From: Selenomonadaceae bacterium UBA3796
Lineage (GTDB): Bacteria > Bacillota > Negativicutes > Selenomonadales > Selenomonadaceae
NCBI GenBank assembly: GCA_002369175.1
Contig: DFES01000128.1
Location: 1-9,564, forward strand
Direction: 5' to 3'
Length of the DNA stretch: 9,564 nucleotides
How positions within the stretch are numbered: position 1 is the first letter of the stretch; each line of letters opens with the position of its first letter. The position numbers and the translations under genes are program-made. Below are positions 1 through 6,371 of the stretch, piece by piece. The notes under the pieces were generated by a model. It was not told the origin of the DNA and made no database searches. It saw nothing but the letters and a program-made list of their open reading frames with translations.

Positions 1-97
1 TGTTACCGTAGCACACACGGTCAAGTTATTTATGAACAGTTCCTAAGCTTATCTGCGCCCTTGCGGGCTTGATTCGCTAATTTTTCATAGTAAACAC

Positions 98-126
98 TTG
101 ACAGTGAATGGGATGTGTCATATACT
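98..126 (+). promoter_or_regulatory. Sigma-A type promoter of the MarR-exporter operon
   Basis: A perfect -35 box TTGACA (98-103) is followed after 17 bases by TATACT (121-126), one mismatch from consensus. The predicted transcription start falls near 132-134, which gives a leader of about 37 bases before the first gene. It is the only strong promoter seen ahead of the four genes that follow. Confidence 0.85.
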
Positions 127-130
127 TTTA

Positions 131-144
131 GTTAGGAAGCTAAC
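131..144. promoter_or_regulatory. Palindromic operator, probably for the MarR protein
   Basis: GTTAG-gaag-CTAAC is a perfect inverted repeat with 5-base arms and a 4-base spacer. It begins four bases after the -10 box and covers the expected transcription start, where a bound repressor would block initiation. MarR dimers typically bind short palindromes and often repress their own operon. That this one is the site of the adjacent MarR protein is inferred from position. Confidence 0.6.
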
Positions 145-170
145 AAACTTTTAGAAAAAGGTGAGGCAAT

Positions 171-698
171 TTGAAAAGGGAAATGATACCAACGATGGAA
201 GAACTCATAAGGCATGCTGAGATCATTCCTGAAATCAATCCTGCAGCGGTGATTGCCATGCTGGGCATCAAGCAGGCAGCAGAGGATATCCAAAGCTCCA
301 TCATGGATGTTCTGACGAAGGGATATCATCTTTCGGAAGGGAAGTTCTGTACGCTTGTGGTGCTGCATCAGCATTTGGCAGGCATAGCACCCTCCGTGCT
401 GGCCTCCAAGGTCGGGGTGACAAGGGCGACGATAAGCGTCATGCTGCAGCGGATGGAGAAGGAAGAGCTCGTGCATATTCGTTCGGATGAGCAGGATGGG
501 CGCGGAAAGATTGTGGTGCTGACGGAAAAGGGACGAAACTTCATGAACGACATTCTTCCCGCGCATTACCTGCGTGTTACGGAACTTATGGGAAAGCTCA
601 CGGAGGAAGAACAAGGAGAGCTCGGCCGCCTGCTTAAAAAGTTGTCAGGGGACGCCGGAGCGGATTCGAGTGCATTGGCACAGAAAGAAGGAGTTTAG
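171..698 (+). CDS. MarR family transcriptional regulator
   Basis: This is a 175-residue winged-helix DNA-binding protein of the MarR family, whose members act as dimers and usually release DNA on binding a small molecule. Residues about 56-125 carry the domain: a recognition region around SVLASKVGVTRATISVMLQRM (about 75-95) and a wing with the DGRGKIVVLTEKG pattern (109-121), typical of the family. The start is TTG at 171, because AGGTGA (159-164) sits six bases upstream. An in-frame ATG at 183 is too far from that site. It is the first gene of an operon with an HlyD adaptor and an ABC-2 permease, the usual arrangement for a drug- or toxin-responsive local repressor. A palindrome over the transcription start suggests autoregulation. 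The ligand is unknown. There is a single cysteine (Cys60), so a two-cysteine redox switch within one subunit is unlikely. Confidence 0.92.
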   Translation: MKREMIPTMEELIRHAEIIPEINPAAVIAMLGIKQAAEDIQSSIMDVLTKGYHLSEGKFCTLVVLHQHLAGIAPSVLASKVGVTRATISVMLQRMEKEELVHIRSDEQDGRGKIVVLTEKGRNFMNDILPAHYLRVTELMGKLTEEEQGELGRLLKKLSGDAGADSSALAQKEGV

Positions 699-701
699 GA
701 A

Positions 702-1799
702 ATGGCAGTAAAAAGTAAGCCTGCCCGGGTGGGCATTGTATTTATCGCTCTCTTGATTATCGGAGGGTTGGTTCTCATGTATGAGGGCAACGATGCAGTG
801 GCTCTGGCCACAAGGCACAAGGATGGTATCCTTACGGCAGAGCAGGTGAAGCTCTCCTTTGATTCCGTGAGCGGACGGTTGGTGAACGAAGCAGTAAAGG
901 AAGGGCAGTTGGTGAAAAAGGGTGACATCATCATGCAGCTTGACAGCACGGACACCGATCTTGCCATTGAAAAGGTAAAGGCACAGATTGCCCAGTTGGA
1001 TGCACAGATCAACTCTACAAGCGGTTCCATGGGGGTGAATTTCTTCCGCGCTGATACGAATGAGACGCAGAGTTTCCGTCAGATTGACCAGCAGCGGGCG
1101 GCGGTGGACTCGGCCCAGGCGACGCTCAGAAACGCTCAGTTGGACTATGAGCGAAATACCGCACTGTTTGAAGGCGGTGCAGTGGCGCAGGCCGTCGTGG
1201 ACAATGCCCGCATGAACCTGGATGTGGCTCAGGCCAATGTCATTCAGCAGGAGCAGCTTTTGGAAAAGCTTTTGGGCGGGGCAACGGATGGTCAAAGCCT
1301 CCCCACCATCGAGGCGGAGCGCCAATCCGCTGCCAACATGGCGAATGATGTGGAAGCTTTGCGCCAACAGAAAAAGCAGCTTGAGGTGCAGCTCAAGGAA
1401 CTGGAGGTGGCAAAAGAACGGCTGACCCTTTATGCTCCGGAGGACGGAAAAATCTTGAATGTGCTCTCTAAGCAGGGGGAAATGGTATCTCCATCCACGC
1501 CCGTGGTGCTTCTCGAAAGCAGTCGTGCCTACTATGACATCTATGTAAGTGAGGAGCAGGCGGCATATCTGCACGAAGGAGATGCCATCACGGGGACAAC
1601 CGTTGCCGGGGAGAAAAAGGTGACGGGCACGATCCGCCTTCTGGCACAGGCACCGGGGTTTGCTGACCTCAAGCAGACGCGGGAAAAAGGGCAGTCCGAC
1701 CTTTCTGCATTTCAGGTGCGGATATACATTGACCCGCAGGAGGGTGTGATTCCAGGCATGACGATAGGAGTGACCGATCGTGAACTCGTTAAAAAATGA
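702..1799 (+). CDS. HlyD family efflux periplasmic adaptor subunit
   Basis: This 365-residue protein is a membrane-fusion (adaptor) protein, anchored in the inner membrane and reaching into the periplasm to link a transporter to an outer-membrane channel. Residues 9-27 form one hydrophobic anchor. The two halves of a biotinyl-lipoyl-like domain lie at about 47-82 (VSGRLVNEAVKEGQLVKKGD) and 242-272 (LYAPEDGKILNVLSKQGEMV). Between them, residues about 86-106 and 125-242 are rich in Gln, Glu, Lys and Ala and fit coiled-coil hairpins. A beta-barrel region follows to the C-terminus. The start ATG at 702 follows AAGGAG (688-693) by eight bases and lies three bases after the marR stop. The 3' end overlaps the permease gene by 20 bases. 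An adaptor of this class implies an outer membrane. The substrate cannot be read from the sequence. Confidence 0.92.
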   Translation: MAVKSKPARVGIVFIALLIIGGLVLMYEGNDAVALATRHKDGILTAEQVKLSFDSVSGRLVNEAVKEGQLVKKGDIIMQLDSTDTDLAIEKVKAQIAQLDAQINSTSGSMGVNFFRADTNETQSFRQIDQQRAAVDSAQATLRNAQLDYERNTALFEGGAVAQAVVDNARMNLDVAQANVIQQEQLLEKLLGGATDGQSLPTIEAERQSAANMANDVEALRQQKKQLEVQLKELEVAKERLTLYAPEDGKILNVLSKQGEMVSPSTPVVLLESSRAYYDIYVSEEQAAYLHEGDAITGTTVAGEKKVTGTIRLLAQAPGFADLKQTREKGQSDLSAFQVRIYIDPQEGVIPGMTIGVTDRELVKK

Positions 1800-2952
1800 G
1801 ATAAGGTTCCTGTTTTCCGGACAGGGAATGCCATACGAGAAGGTCTGTCTCATGGTGGCCATGGTGGTGACGGTGCTGCTCACCGCTATGATGAGTCCCA
1901 ACTTTGCCGAGGATGCCAAAGTCACGGTGATTGATATGGACAATACACGTTACAGCCATGAGATCATTGACCGCATCAATGCCTCGGAATACATGAAGGT
2001 CACGGCGGTGCTCAATAATGCGGTGAATCCGGAAGCCCTTTGCTACCGGGATCAGGCGGTGGCAGTGGTCTACCTGCCCCAGGGGTTGGAGAAAAACCGA
2101 TACTCAAATAGCGATGCGGCGATTGGCGTTTTTTATGACAATACCAGTACCGCATGGAGCGCGGAGATCAAGGAGGCACTCAATGAGATTGTCGCCATCG
2201 ATCAGTCGCAGGCAGCAGCGGCCAGGGGAGCGTCTGGCAGCCGGCTGAGCCTCAATGGCCGAAACCTCTTCAATCCGGCAGGTTCCACCAGCAACGGAAC
2301 GACACAGGGCTTCCTGTTCTTTTTCGGCAGCATGTTTTTCACTTTTGCCACCATTGGAATGATTCCGCGTCTCAGATTGACCCATGAACTGGACAGGATT
2401 CTCCTGGAGGGGACGCCTTGGGATCTCATTGTGCGGATCCTACCCTATGGTTTTTGCCTGATGGTTTCTTTTGTGGTAGGTATGGCGGTCTTGCGCACTT
2501 GGGGAGATATGGTGTTTTCCGGGCATTTGGTGACGTTTCTTTTTATTCAGGTCTTTTACGTCATGACGGTGGGGATGCTCGCCCTTCTCTTTGGCTGGTC
2601 GGCAGCCAATCCCGGAATTGCGTCCAGCCGTATGATCCTTTTCATTCCAGGAGGCTTCATCTTTGGCGGGCCTACAGGTCCCTTGACCCATTACCCCGAT
2701 TGGGTAATAGCGGTGACACATATGTTCCCTTTGACATGGGAGTTTCATTTCGTGCGGGATATCGTGACGAGGGGAGCGGGCCTCATGGACATTTCCAAGG
2801 AACTGGGAGCGTTCTTCGTCTACATCGGCATCGTGGCGGTTTTGTTCTGCTGGAAGTTCTACAGCAGCAAACGGCAGCTCATCGCGGATATTCGCAAGGA
2901 TGAGGTGCGCCAGCAAAAACTCTACAACATAGCGGAGGTGGAAGGACAATGA
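1780..2952 (+). CDS. ABC-2 type transporter permease
   Basis: This 390-residue inner-membrane protein has the ABC-2 permease layout (YhhJ/YbhR-like): one N-terminal membrane helix (about 21-39), a large extracytoplasmic domain (about 40-175), then five more hydrophobic segments (about 177-197, 218-240, 249-272, 283-300, 341-360). The PLTWEFHFVRDIVTRGAGL stretch (317-335) resembles the conserved C-terminal part of the family. The start is GTG at 1780, with AGGAG at 1766-1770 nine bases upstream, so translation begins inside the last codons of hlyD. This suggests translational coupling and a fixed adaptor-to-permease ratio. No nucleotide-binding (ATPase) subunit is encoded here, although ABC-2 permeases need one. 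It may be supplied from elsewhere. A charged cytoplasmic tail (361-390) ends the protein. The substrate is unknown. Confidence 0.88.
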   Translation: MNSLKNEIRFLFSGQGMPYEKVCLMVAMVVTVLLTAMMSPNFAEDAKVTVIDMDNTRYSHEIIDRINASEYMKVTAVLNNAVNPEALCYRDQAVAVVYLPQGLEKNRYSNSDAAIGVFYDNTSTAWSAEIKEALNEIVAIDQSQAAAARGASGSRLSLNGRNLFNPAGSTSNGTTQGFLFFFGSMFFTFATIGMIPRLRLTHELDRILLEGTPWDLIVRILPYGFCLMVSFVVGMAVLRTWGDMVFSGHLVTFLFIQVFYVMTVGMLALLFGWSAANPGIASSRMILFIPGGFIFGGPTGPLTHYPDWVIAVTHMFPLTWEFHFVRDIVTRGAGLMDISKELGAFFVYIGIVAVLFCWKFYSSKRQLIADIRKDEVRQQKLYNIAEVEGQ

Positions 2953-3434
2953 AGGACGAAAGCAGCTGCGAGATTTCCGTGAAGCGAATTCTGGTTCCAA
3001 CGGACGGTTCCGGGCAGGCGTTCAAGGCATTGGGACAGGCCATCGAGCTGGCTCGTTTGCTGGAGGCAGAGATGACACTCCTGATGGTGGCAGATCTGAA
3101 CGCGAACGTTTCTGCTTTCGAGCGGGTGAGCCTCAGTGGTCAAGTACCGGCGGAACTGAAAATCGGAGCATTTCAGTTCCTGGCAGAGCTCATGCACGTA
3201 GTCCCGGCGAAAGTCCGCGCCCATACCCGTGTGGAAGTAGGGGATCCCGCGGAAACCATCGTGCGGGTGGCGGAGGAAGAGGAAAGTGATCTCATTGTCA
3301 TAGGCAGCCGTGGCATGGGAAGTTTCAAGACATTCTTCACGGGCAGCGTGTCCAGTTATGTACTGAAACACGCCTATTGTCCCGTGCTGGTTTCCAAGGG
3401 TGTGCCGGATGACTGGGATGAGTCGGAAGAATAG
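2949..3434 (+). CDS. Universal stress protein (UspA family), ATP-binding type
   Basis: This is a 161-residue cytoplasmic protein of the UspA fold. The nucleotide-binding signature G-x2-G-x9-G-(S/T) is intact: Gly119, Gly122, Gly132 and Ser133 in the stretch beginning GSRGMGSFK. An early strand, RILVPTDGSGQA (13-24), carries the usual Asp (Asp19). These features place it in the ATP-binding subgroup rather than the UspA type that lacks the motif. The start ATG at 2949 overlaps the permease stop by four bases (ATGA), with GGAGGTG (2934-2940) eight bases upstream, so it is probably translationally coupled to the transporter. Family members are small stress-linked proteins of mostly unknown biochemical role. 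Its place in an exporter operon suggests the whole operon responds to envelope or chemical stress. Confidence 0.92.
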   Translation: MKDESSCEISVKRILVPTDGSGQAFKALGQAIELARLLEAEMTLLMVADLNANVSAFERVSLSGQVPAELKIGAFQFLAELMHVVPAKVRAHTRVEVGDPAETIVRVAEEEESDLIVIGSRGMGSFKTFFTGSVSSYVLKHAYCPVLVSKGVPDDWDESEE

Positions 3435-3436
3435 AG

Positions 3437-3490
3437 ACAGGAAAAGCTTCCTTCCCGATGATGAATCGTCGGGAAGGAAGCTTTTCCTGT
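3437..3490. terminator. Long perfect hairpin, bidirectional terminator between usp and cysK
   Basis: A perfect 22-bp stem (3437-3458 pairing with 3469-3490) encloses a 10-base loop. It starts two bases after the usp stop and ends 17 bases before the cysK stop on the opposite strand. Each arm holds an A-tract or T-tract next to a G/C-rich core (AAAAGCTTCC and GGAAGCTTTT), so the inner stem followed by U-rich RNA works for either direction. The convergent position supports a shared terminator. The stem is longer than most. Confidence 0.88.
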
Positions 3491-3507
3491 TTTCGGTGAA
3501 TACTGAT

Positions 3508-4440
3508 TTAGTCGGTGAAAAGTCCTGTGGAGAGATAGCGATCTCCGGTGTCCGGAAGCAGCGCCACTATGGTCTTTCCCTTGAATTCCGGACGTGCGGC
3601 GAGTTTTACGGCGGCAGCAAGGGCTGCGCCGGAGGAGATCCCCACCAGAACCCCCTCTGCTTGTGCAAACTGGCGTCCATACCGGAAGGCATCCTCATTG
3701 GAGATGGCCAGAACTTCATCGTATACTCCGGTATCCAAGGTATCGGGAACAAAACCTGCGCCAATGCCCTGAATCTTGTGGGGGCCGGCTTTCCCCTGAC
3801 TGAGTACCGGCGAACTCTCAGGTTCTACGGCGATGACTTTGACCGCAGGATTCTGTTTTTTGAGATATCTGCCGACACCTGTGACCGTTCCACCGGTTCC
3901 TACGCCTGCAATGAAGGCATCCACTGCACCATCCGTGTCCTGCCAAATTTCCGGACCAGTGGTGGCCTCATGGATAGCGGGGTTGGCCTCATTCGTAAAT
4001 TGGGAGGGGATAAAGGCGCCCGGTGTCTCTCTAGCAATCTCCTCCGCTTTGGCAATGGCTCCCTTCATACCTTTTGCCCCTTCCGTGAGGACGATTTCCG
4101 CACCGTAGGCTTTCAGCAAATTCCGGCGCTCCACGCTCATGGTTTCCGGCATTGTGAGGATGGCTCTGTAGCCACGGGCGGCAGCAACACTGGCAAGACC
4201 GATGCCGGTATTGCCGCTGGTCGGTTCCACGATGACGGAACCGCTTTTGAGCTTTCCTTCCTGTTCTGCTTTCTCGATCATGGCCTTGGCAATGCGATCC
4301 TTTATGCTGCCCGCCGGATTGAAATATTCCAATTTGACGAGAAGATTTGCCTCGATTCCGTTCGCATTCGCGAAATTTGAGGCTTTGAGAAGCGGTGTGC
4401 CGCCAATCAGTTCTGTAACGCTGCGATAGATCTTTGACAT
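3508..4440 (-). CDS. cysK: Cysteine synthase A (O-acetylserine sulfhydrylase)
   Basis: This 310-residue pyridoxal-phosphate enzyme makes L-cysteine and acetate from O-acetylserine and sulfide in the cytoplasm. The PLP lysine is Lys47 in NPAGSIKDR. The substrate loop TSGNTG is at 74-79 and the phosphate-binding loop GTGGT at 181-185. The C-terminus has the LLPDTGDRYLSTGLF pattern of the CysK branch, and the length is normal. The start is ATG at 4440, preceded by GGGAGGA. A further in-frame ATG at 4455 overlaps that ribosome site and is rejected. The gene lies downstream of an Rrf2 regulator on the same strand but has its own consensus promoter and an operator-like repeat. In Bacillus, CysK also acts as co-regulator of CymR, and a CymR-like gene is present in this window. 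Whether that partnership exists here is inference. Confidence 0.96.
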   Translation of the reverse strand: MSKIYRSVTELIGGTPLLKASNFANANGIEANLLVKLEYFNPAGSIKDRIAKAMIEKAEQEGKLKSGSVIVEPTSGNTGIGLASVAAARGYRAILTMPETMSVERRNLLKAYGAEIVLTEGAKGMKGAIAKAEEIARETPGAFIPSQFTNEANPAIHEATTGPEIWQDTDGAVDAFIAGVGTGGTVTGVGRYLKKQNPAVKVIAVEPESSPVLSQGKAGPHKIQGIGAGFVPDTLDTGVYDEVLAISNEDAFRYGRQFAQAEGVLVGISSGAALAAAVKLAARPEFKGKTIVALLPDTGDRYLSTGLFTD

Positions 4441-4478
4441 GAAAATTCCTCCCATGCTGAATGTTTCATCGAGTGCTC

Positions 4479-4507
4479 ATAAAACATATTTAAACGATAT
4501 GTTTTAT
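4479..4507. promoter_or_regulatory. 29-bp perfect inverted repeat, candidate cysK operator
   Basis: ATAAAACATAT (4479-4489) and ATATGTTTTAT (4497-4507) are perfect 11-base inverted arms around a 7-base spacer. The repeat lies from about +4 to +32 of the predicted cysK transcript, a typical repressor position. Two-fold symmetry suits a dimeric regulator such as an Rrf2 protein. It is A/T-rich and lacks a following T-run, so a terminator is unlikely. An RNA role in the leader is not excluded. Confidence 0.65.
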
Positions 4508-4517
4508 AATGAACATC

Positions 4518-4546
4518 ATTATAGACGACAGAAACTGATTTGTCAA
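4518..4546 (-). promoter_or_regulatory. Full-consensus sigma-A promoter of cysK
   Basis: On the minus strand TTGACA (4546-4541) and TATAAT (4523-4518) both match consensus exactly and are separated by 17 bases. The expected start is near 4511, giving a leader of about 70 bases to the cysK ATG. So strong a promoter is likely to be held down by a repressor, and a long inverted repeat lies just downstream. Confidence 0.9.
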
Positions 4547-4585
4547 TGCAGAAATATTTTTCCTGTGCTGTCCGGTGTGTCGCTT

Positions 4586-4984
4586 TCATCCCAGCAAATC
4601 CTTTAGTGTGATGCCGAAAAAGTAGTCATGTACCATTTTGTCGAATGTGAGCCACATGGGAAAGGTGCGGCAATGGGATTTTTTCTGGCAGGGATTCTTC
4701 TCTTCATCCAGACAAGCAACGATGGACAGCGATCCCTCCGTGAGTTCCAGTATTTCTCCGACGGTATACTCCTCTGGCAATCGCGTCAGGCGGTACCCGC
4801 CTCCTTTCCCGCGCATGCCTTTCAGCAGGTCGTGTTGCACCAGCACTTTCAGTATGATTTCCAAATATTTTTTTGAAATCCCCTGTCGGTTGGCAATTTC
4901 CTCCAATGGGATGAAGCGGTCTGTGTTCTGTTCGGCTAAATCCAGCATGACGCGGAGAGCGTATCGGCCACGTGTTGAAATCAT
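4586..4984 (-). CDS. iscR: Rrf2 family regulator with iron-sulfur ligand cysteines (IscR-like)
   Basis: This 132-residue Rrf2 protein has an N-terminal winged helix (MISTRGRYALRVML; GISKKYLEIILKVL as recognition region; wing GMRGKGGGYRL at 56-66) and a dimerisation helix. Three cysteines, Cys91, Cys99 and Cys105, are spaced C-x7-C-x5-C, close to the C-x5-C-x5-C that binds a [2Fe-2S] cluster in IscR. This indicates a cluster-sensing regulator. The start ATG at 4984 has AGGAGG eight bases upstream. The gene is divergent from nifS-nifU, the setting expected for feedback on cluster assembly, and lies upstream of cysK on the same strand with no clear terminator between, so some read-through is possible. 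The IscR assignment rests on the cysteines and context. NsrR-like (nitric oxide) sensing is an alternative. Confidence 0.85.
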   Translation of the reverse strand: MISTRGRYALRVMLDLAEQNTDRFIPLEEIANRQGISKKYLEIILKVLVQHDLLKGMRGKGGGYRLTRLPEEYTVGEILELTEGSLSIVACLDEEKNPCQKKSHCRTFPMWLTFDKMVHDYFFGITLKDLLG

Positions 4985-5015
4985 ATCATCAACCTCCTGT
5001 TCATATTACCTATTT

Positions 5016-5037
5016 TAATACAGGGGTTATAGTATTA
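5016..5037. promoter_or_regulatory. Inverted repeat in the leader/promoter region of the IscR-like gene
   Basis: TAATAC (5016-5021) and GTATTA (5032-5037) are perfect inverted arms around ten bases. A possible minus-strand -10 box, TACTAT (5034-5029), lies inside, but no good -35 box accompanies it. The repeat may be part of the control of the IscR-like gene, or chance in A/T-rich DNA. Confidence 0.3.
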
Positions 5038-5055
5038 GCAAGGTTTTCATAAATT

Positions 5056-5074
5056 ACCTATTGACATTATAGGT
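5056..5074. promoter_or_regulatory. Candidate IscR-type operator between iscR and nifS
   Basis: ACCTAT (5056-5061) and ATAGGT (5069-5074) form a perfect 6-base inverted repeat with a 7-base spacer. It overlaps the nifS -35 box (5061-5066) and, on the minus strand, a TATAAT (5071-5066) that could serve the divergent iscR gene, so one bound dimer could control both directions. Size and symmetry resemble Rrf2/IscR sites. The ten bases ATTACCTATT also occur at 5005-5014, close to the iscR start. Binding by the adjacent regulator is inferred. Confidence 0.6.
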
Positions 5075-5089
5075 TAATATGTTTATCAT
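5061..5089 (+). promoter_or_regulatory. Sigma-A promoter of nifS-nifU
   Basis: TTGACA (5061-5066) is an exact -35 box and TATCAT (5084-5089) a -10 box with one mismatch, spaced 17 bases apart. A second small palindrome, ATATG-tttat-CATAT (5077-5091), covers the -10 box. Transcription would start near 5096, giving a leader of about 57 bases. Confidence 0.82.
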
Positions 5090-5152
5090 ATGGAAGAAGG
5101 CAAATGAGATTGGGAACTTAAATTCCCTTATGGACACTATGGAGGTCAAGAT

Positions 5153-6343
5153 ATGATTTATGCAGATAATGCGGCAACAACCAGGATGAGTCGAACGGCT
5201 ATGGATGCCATGCTGCCGTGTATGAGGGAGGTATGGGGGAACCCATCCAGTCTCTACGGATTTGGGCAGAAAGCGGCGGAGGCTCTGGAGGAGGCGAGGG
5301 AGAAAATTGCTGCCTGTCTTGGGGCAAGCACTCCGAAGGAAATTTACTTTACTTCAGGCGGCAGCGAGGCAGATAACCAGGCCATCCTCTCTGCGGCAGA
5401 AAACGGGGCGAAGCAGGGGAAGAAACACATCATTTCCACGGCGTTTGAGCATCATGCTGTATTGCATACCCTGAAGAAACTGGAACAGGAAGGCTTTGAG
5501 ATTGAACTCTTGGATGTTCACGCAGATGGCATGATTTCTCCGGATCAGGTGGACAGAGCCATTCGGGATGATACCGCCCTTGTCACAACGATGTACGCCA
5601 ATAACGAGATCGGCTCCATTCTTCCCATTGCAGCAATCGGTGCCGTCTGCCGGGAACACAGGGTGACATTTCACACAGATGCAGTACAGGCGGCGGGTCA
5701 TCTGCCCATTGATGTGCAGAAAGAGAACATAGATCTTCTCTCCCTGTCCGGACATAAGTTTCATGGACCGAAGGGGGTGGGAGTCCTATATGTACGAAAG
5801 GGTGTTTCCTTGCGGAATCTCATTGAGGGCGGTGCACAGGAGCGGGGGAAGCGGGCAGGAACGGAGAATGTTCCTGCAATTGTGGGAATGGCTGCTGCGC
5901 TGTCCGAGGCATGCTCCCGCATGGCGGAGGATACAAACAAAGTGGTGGCTATGCGGCAGCGGCTGATGGATGGACTGGCCAAAATTCCGCACAGCATTTT
6001 GAACGGGGATCCGGAAAAGAGACTGCCGGGCAATGTCAGCTTCTGTTTTGAGGGCATCGAGGGAGAGAGTCTGCTGCTGCTTCTGGATGATCGGGGAATC
6101 TGTGCATCTTCCGGCTCTGCTTGTACGTCGGGTTCCCTGGATCCCAGCCATGTGCTGCTGTCCATCGGAAGACCCCATGAGATCGCCCATGGTTCTCTGC
6201 GACTGTCTCTTTGTGCAGACAACACAGAGGAGGATGTGGATAAAATCTTGCAGGCCGTTCCCGAAGTGGTTGCATATTTGAGGAGCATATCTCCCTTATG
6301 GATGGATAAAATGAGCGGCAAGAGGCCGTTTATACTGTCGTAA
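5153..6343 (+). CDS. nifS: Cysteine desulfurase, NifS/IscS family
   Basis: This 396-residue PLP enzyme removes sulfur from L-cysteine as an enzyme-bound persulfide and passes it to the scaffold encoded next door. It shows the group I (NifS/IscS) pattern: N-terminal YADNAATT, TSGGSEADN (67-75), His100/His101, the PLP lysine Lys202 in SLSGHKFHGPKG, RAGTEN (234-239) and the active cysteine Cys324 in the mobile loop ASSGSACTSGSLDPSHVL. The start ATG at 5153 follows GGAGGT (5141-5146) by six bases. It is the first gene of a two-gene operon with nifU, 28 bases apart, divergent from the IscR-like gene whose product probably represses it when clusters are plentiful. The pair probably supplies general Fe-S clusters, since no nitrogenase gene is visible. 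Assignment as NifS rather than IscS is by the partner gene and is partly naming convention. Confidence 0.95.
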   Translation: MIYADNAATTRMSRTAMDAMLPCMREVWGNPSSLYGFGQKAAEALEEAREKIAACLGASTPKEIYFTSGGSEADNQAILSAAENGAKQGKKHIISTAFEHHAVLHTLKKLEQEGFEIELLDVHADGMISPDQVDRAIRDDTALVTTMYANNEIGSILPIAAIGAVCREHRVTFHTDAVQAAGHLPIDVQKENIDLLSLSGHKFHGPKGVGVLYVRKGVSLRNLIEGGAQERGKRAGTENVPAIVGMAAALSEACSRMAEDTNKVVAMRQRLMDGLAKIPHSILNGDPEKRLPGNVSFCFEGIEGESLLLLLDDRGICASSGSACTSGSLDPSHVLLSIGRPHEIAHGSLRLSLCADNTEEDVDKILQAVPEVVAYLRSISPLWMDKMSGKRPFILS

Positions 6344-6371
6344 CAGAGAGCAGAGGAAAGGATGTGCAGAA

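Noticed and set aside
55..69. GCCC-TTGC-GGGC as an upstream terminator
   Set aside because: The stem is only four base pairs, and the nearest T-run starts about ten bases later, so it is too weak to call.
1..72. Open frame in frame 1 ending at TGA 70-72, possibly the tail of an upstream gene
   Set aside because: Only 23 codons are visible, with no recognisable motif, and frame 2 is also open for part of this stretch. There is too little to call a partial gene.
645..1943. A 432-codon open frame on the minus strand opposite the HlyD adaptor gene
   Set aside because: The plus-strand protein has clear family features throughout, while this frame has no recognisable domain and spans two plus-strand genes. 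It is an antisense shadow.
3400..4380. A 326-codon open frame on the plus strand opposite cysK
   Set aside because: It overlaps the usp end, the terminator hairpin and the cysK coding region, and its translation resembles no family I know. cysK motifs are intact on the minus strand.
4407..4589. A 60-codon minus-strand frame between the IscR-like gene and cysK
   Set aside because: It covers the consensus cysK promoter and inverted repeat and runs into cysK in another frame. It has no family features.
5016..5037. TACTAT at 5034-5029 (minus strand) as the certain iscR promoter
   Set aside because: The hexamer 17 bases upstream (GTAATT) is a poor -35 box, and a second TATAAT candidate lies further upstream, so I do not assign the start.
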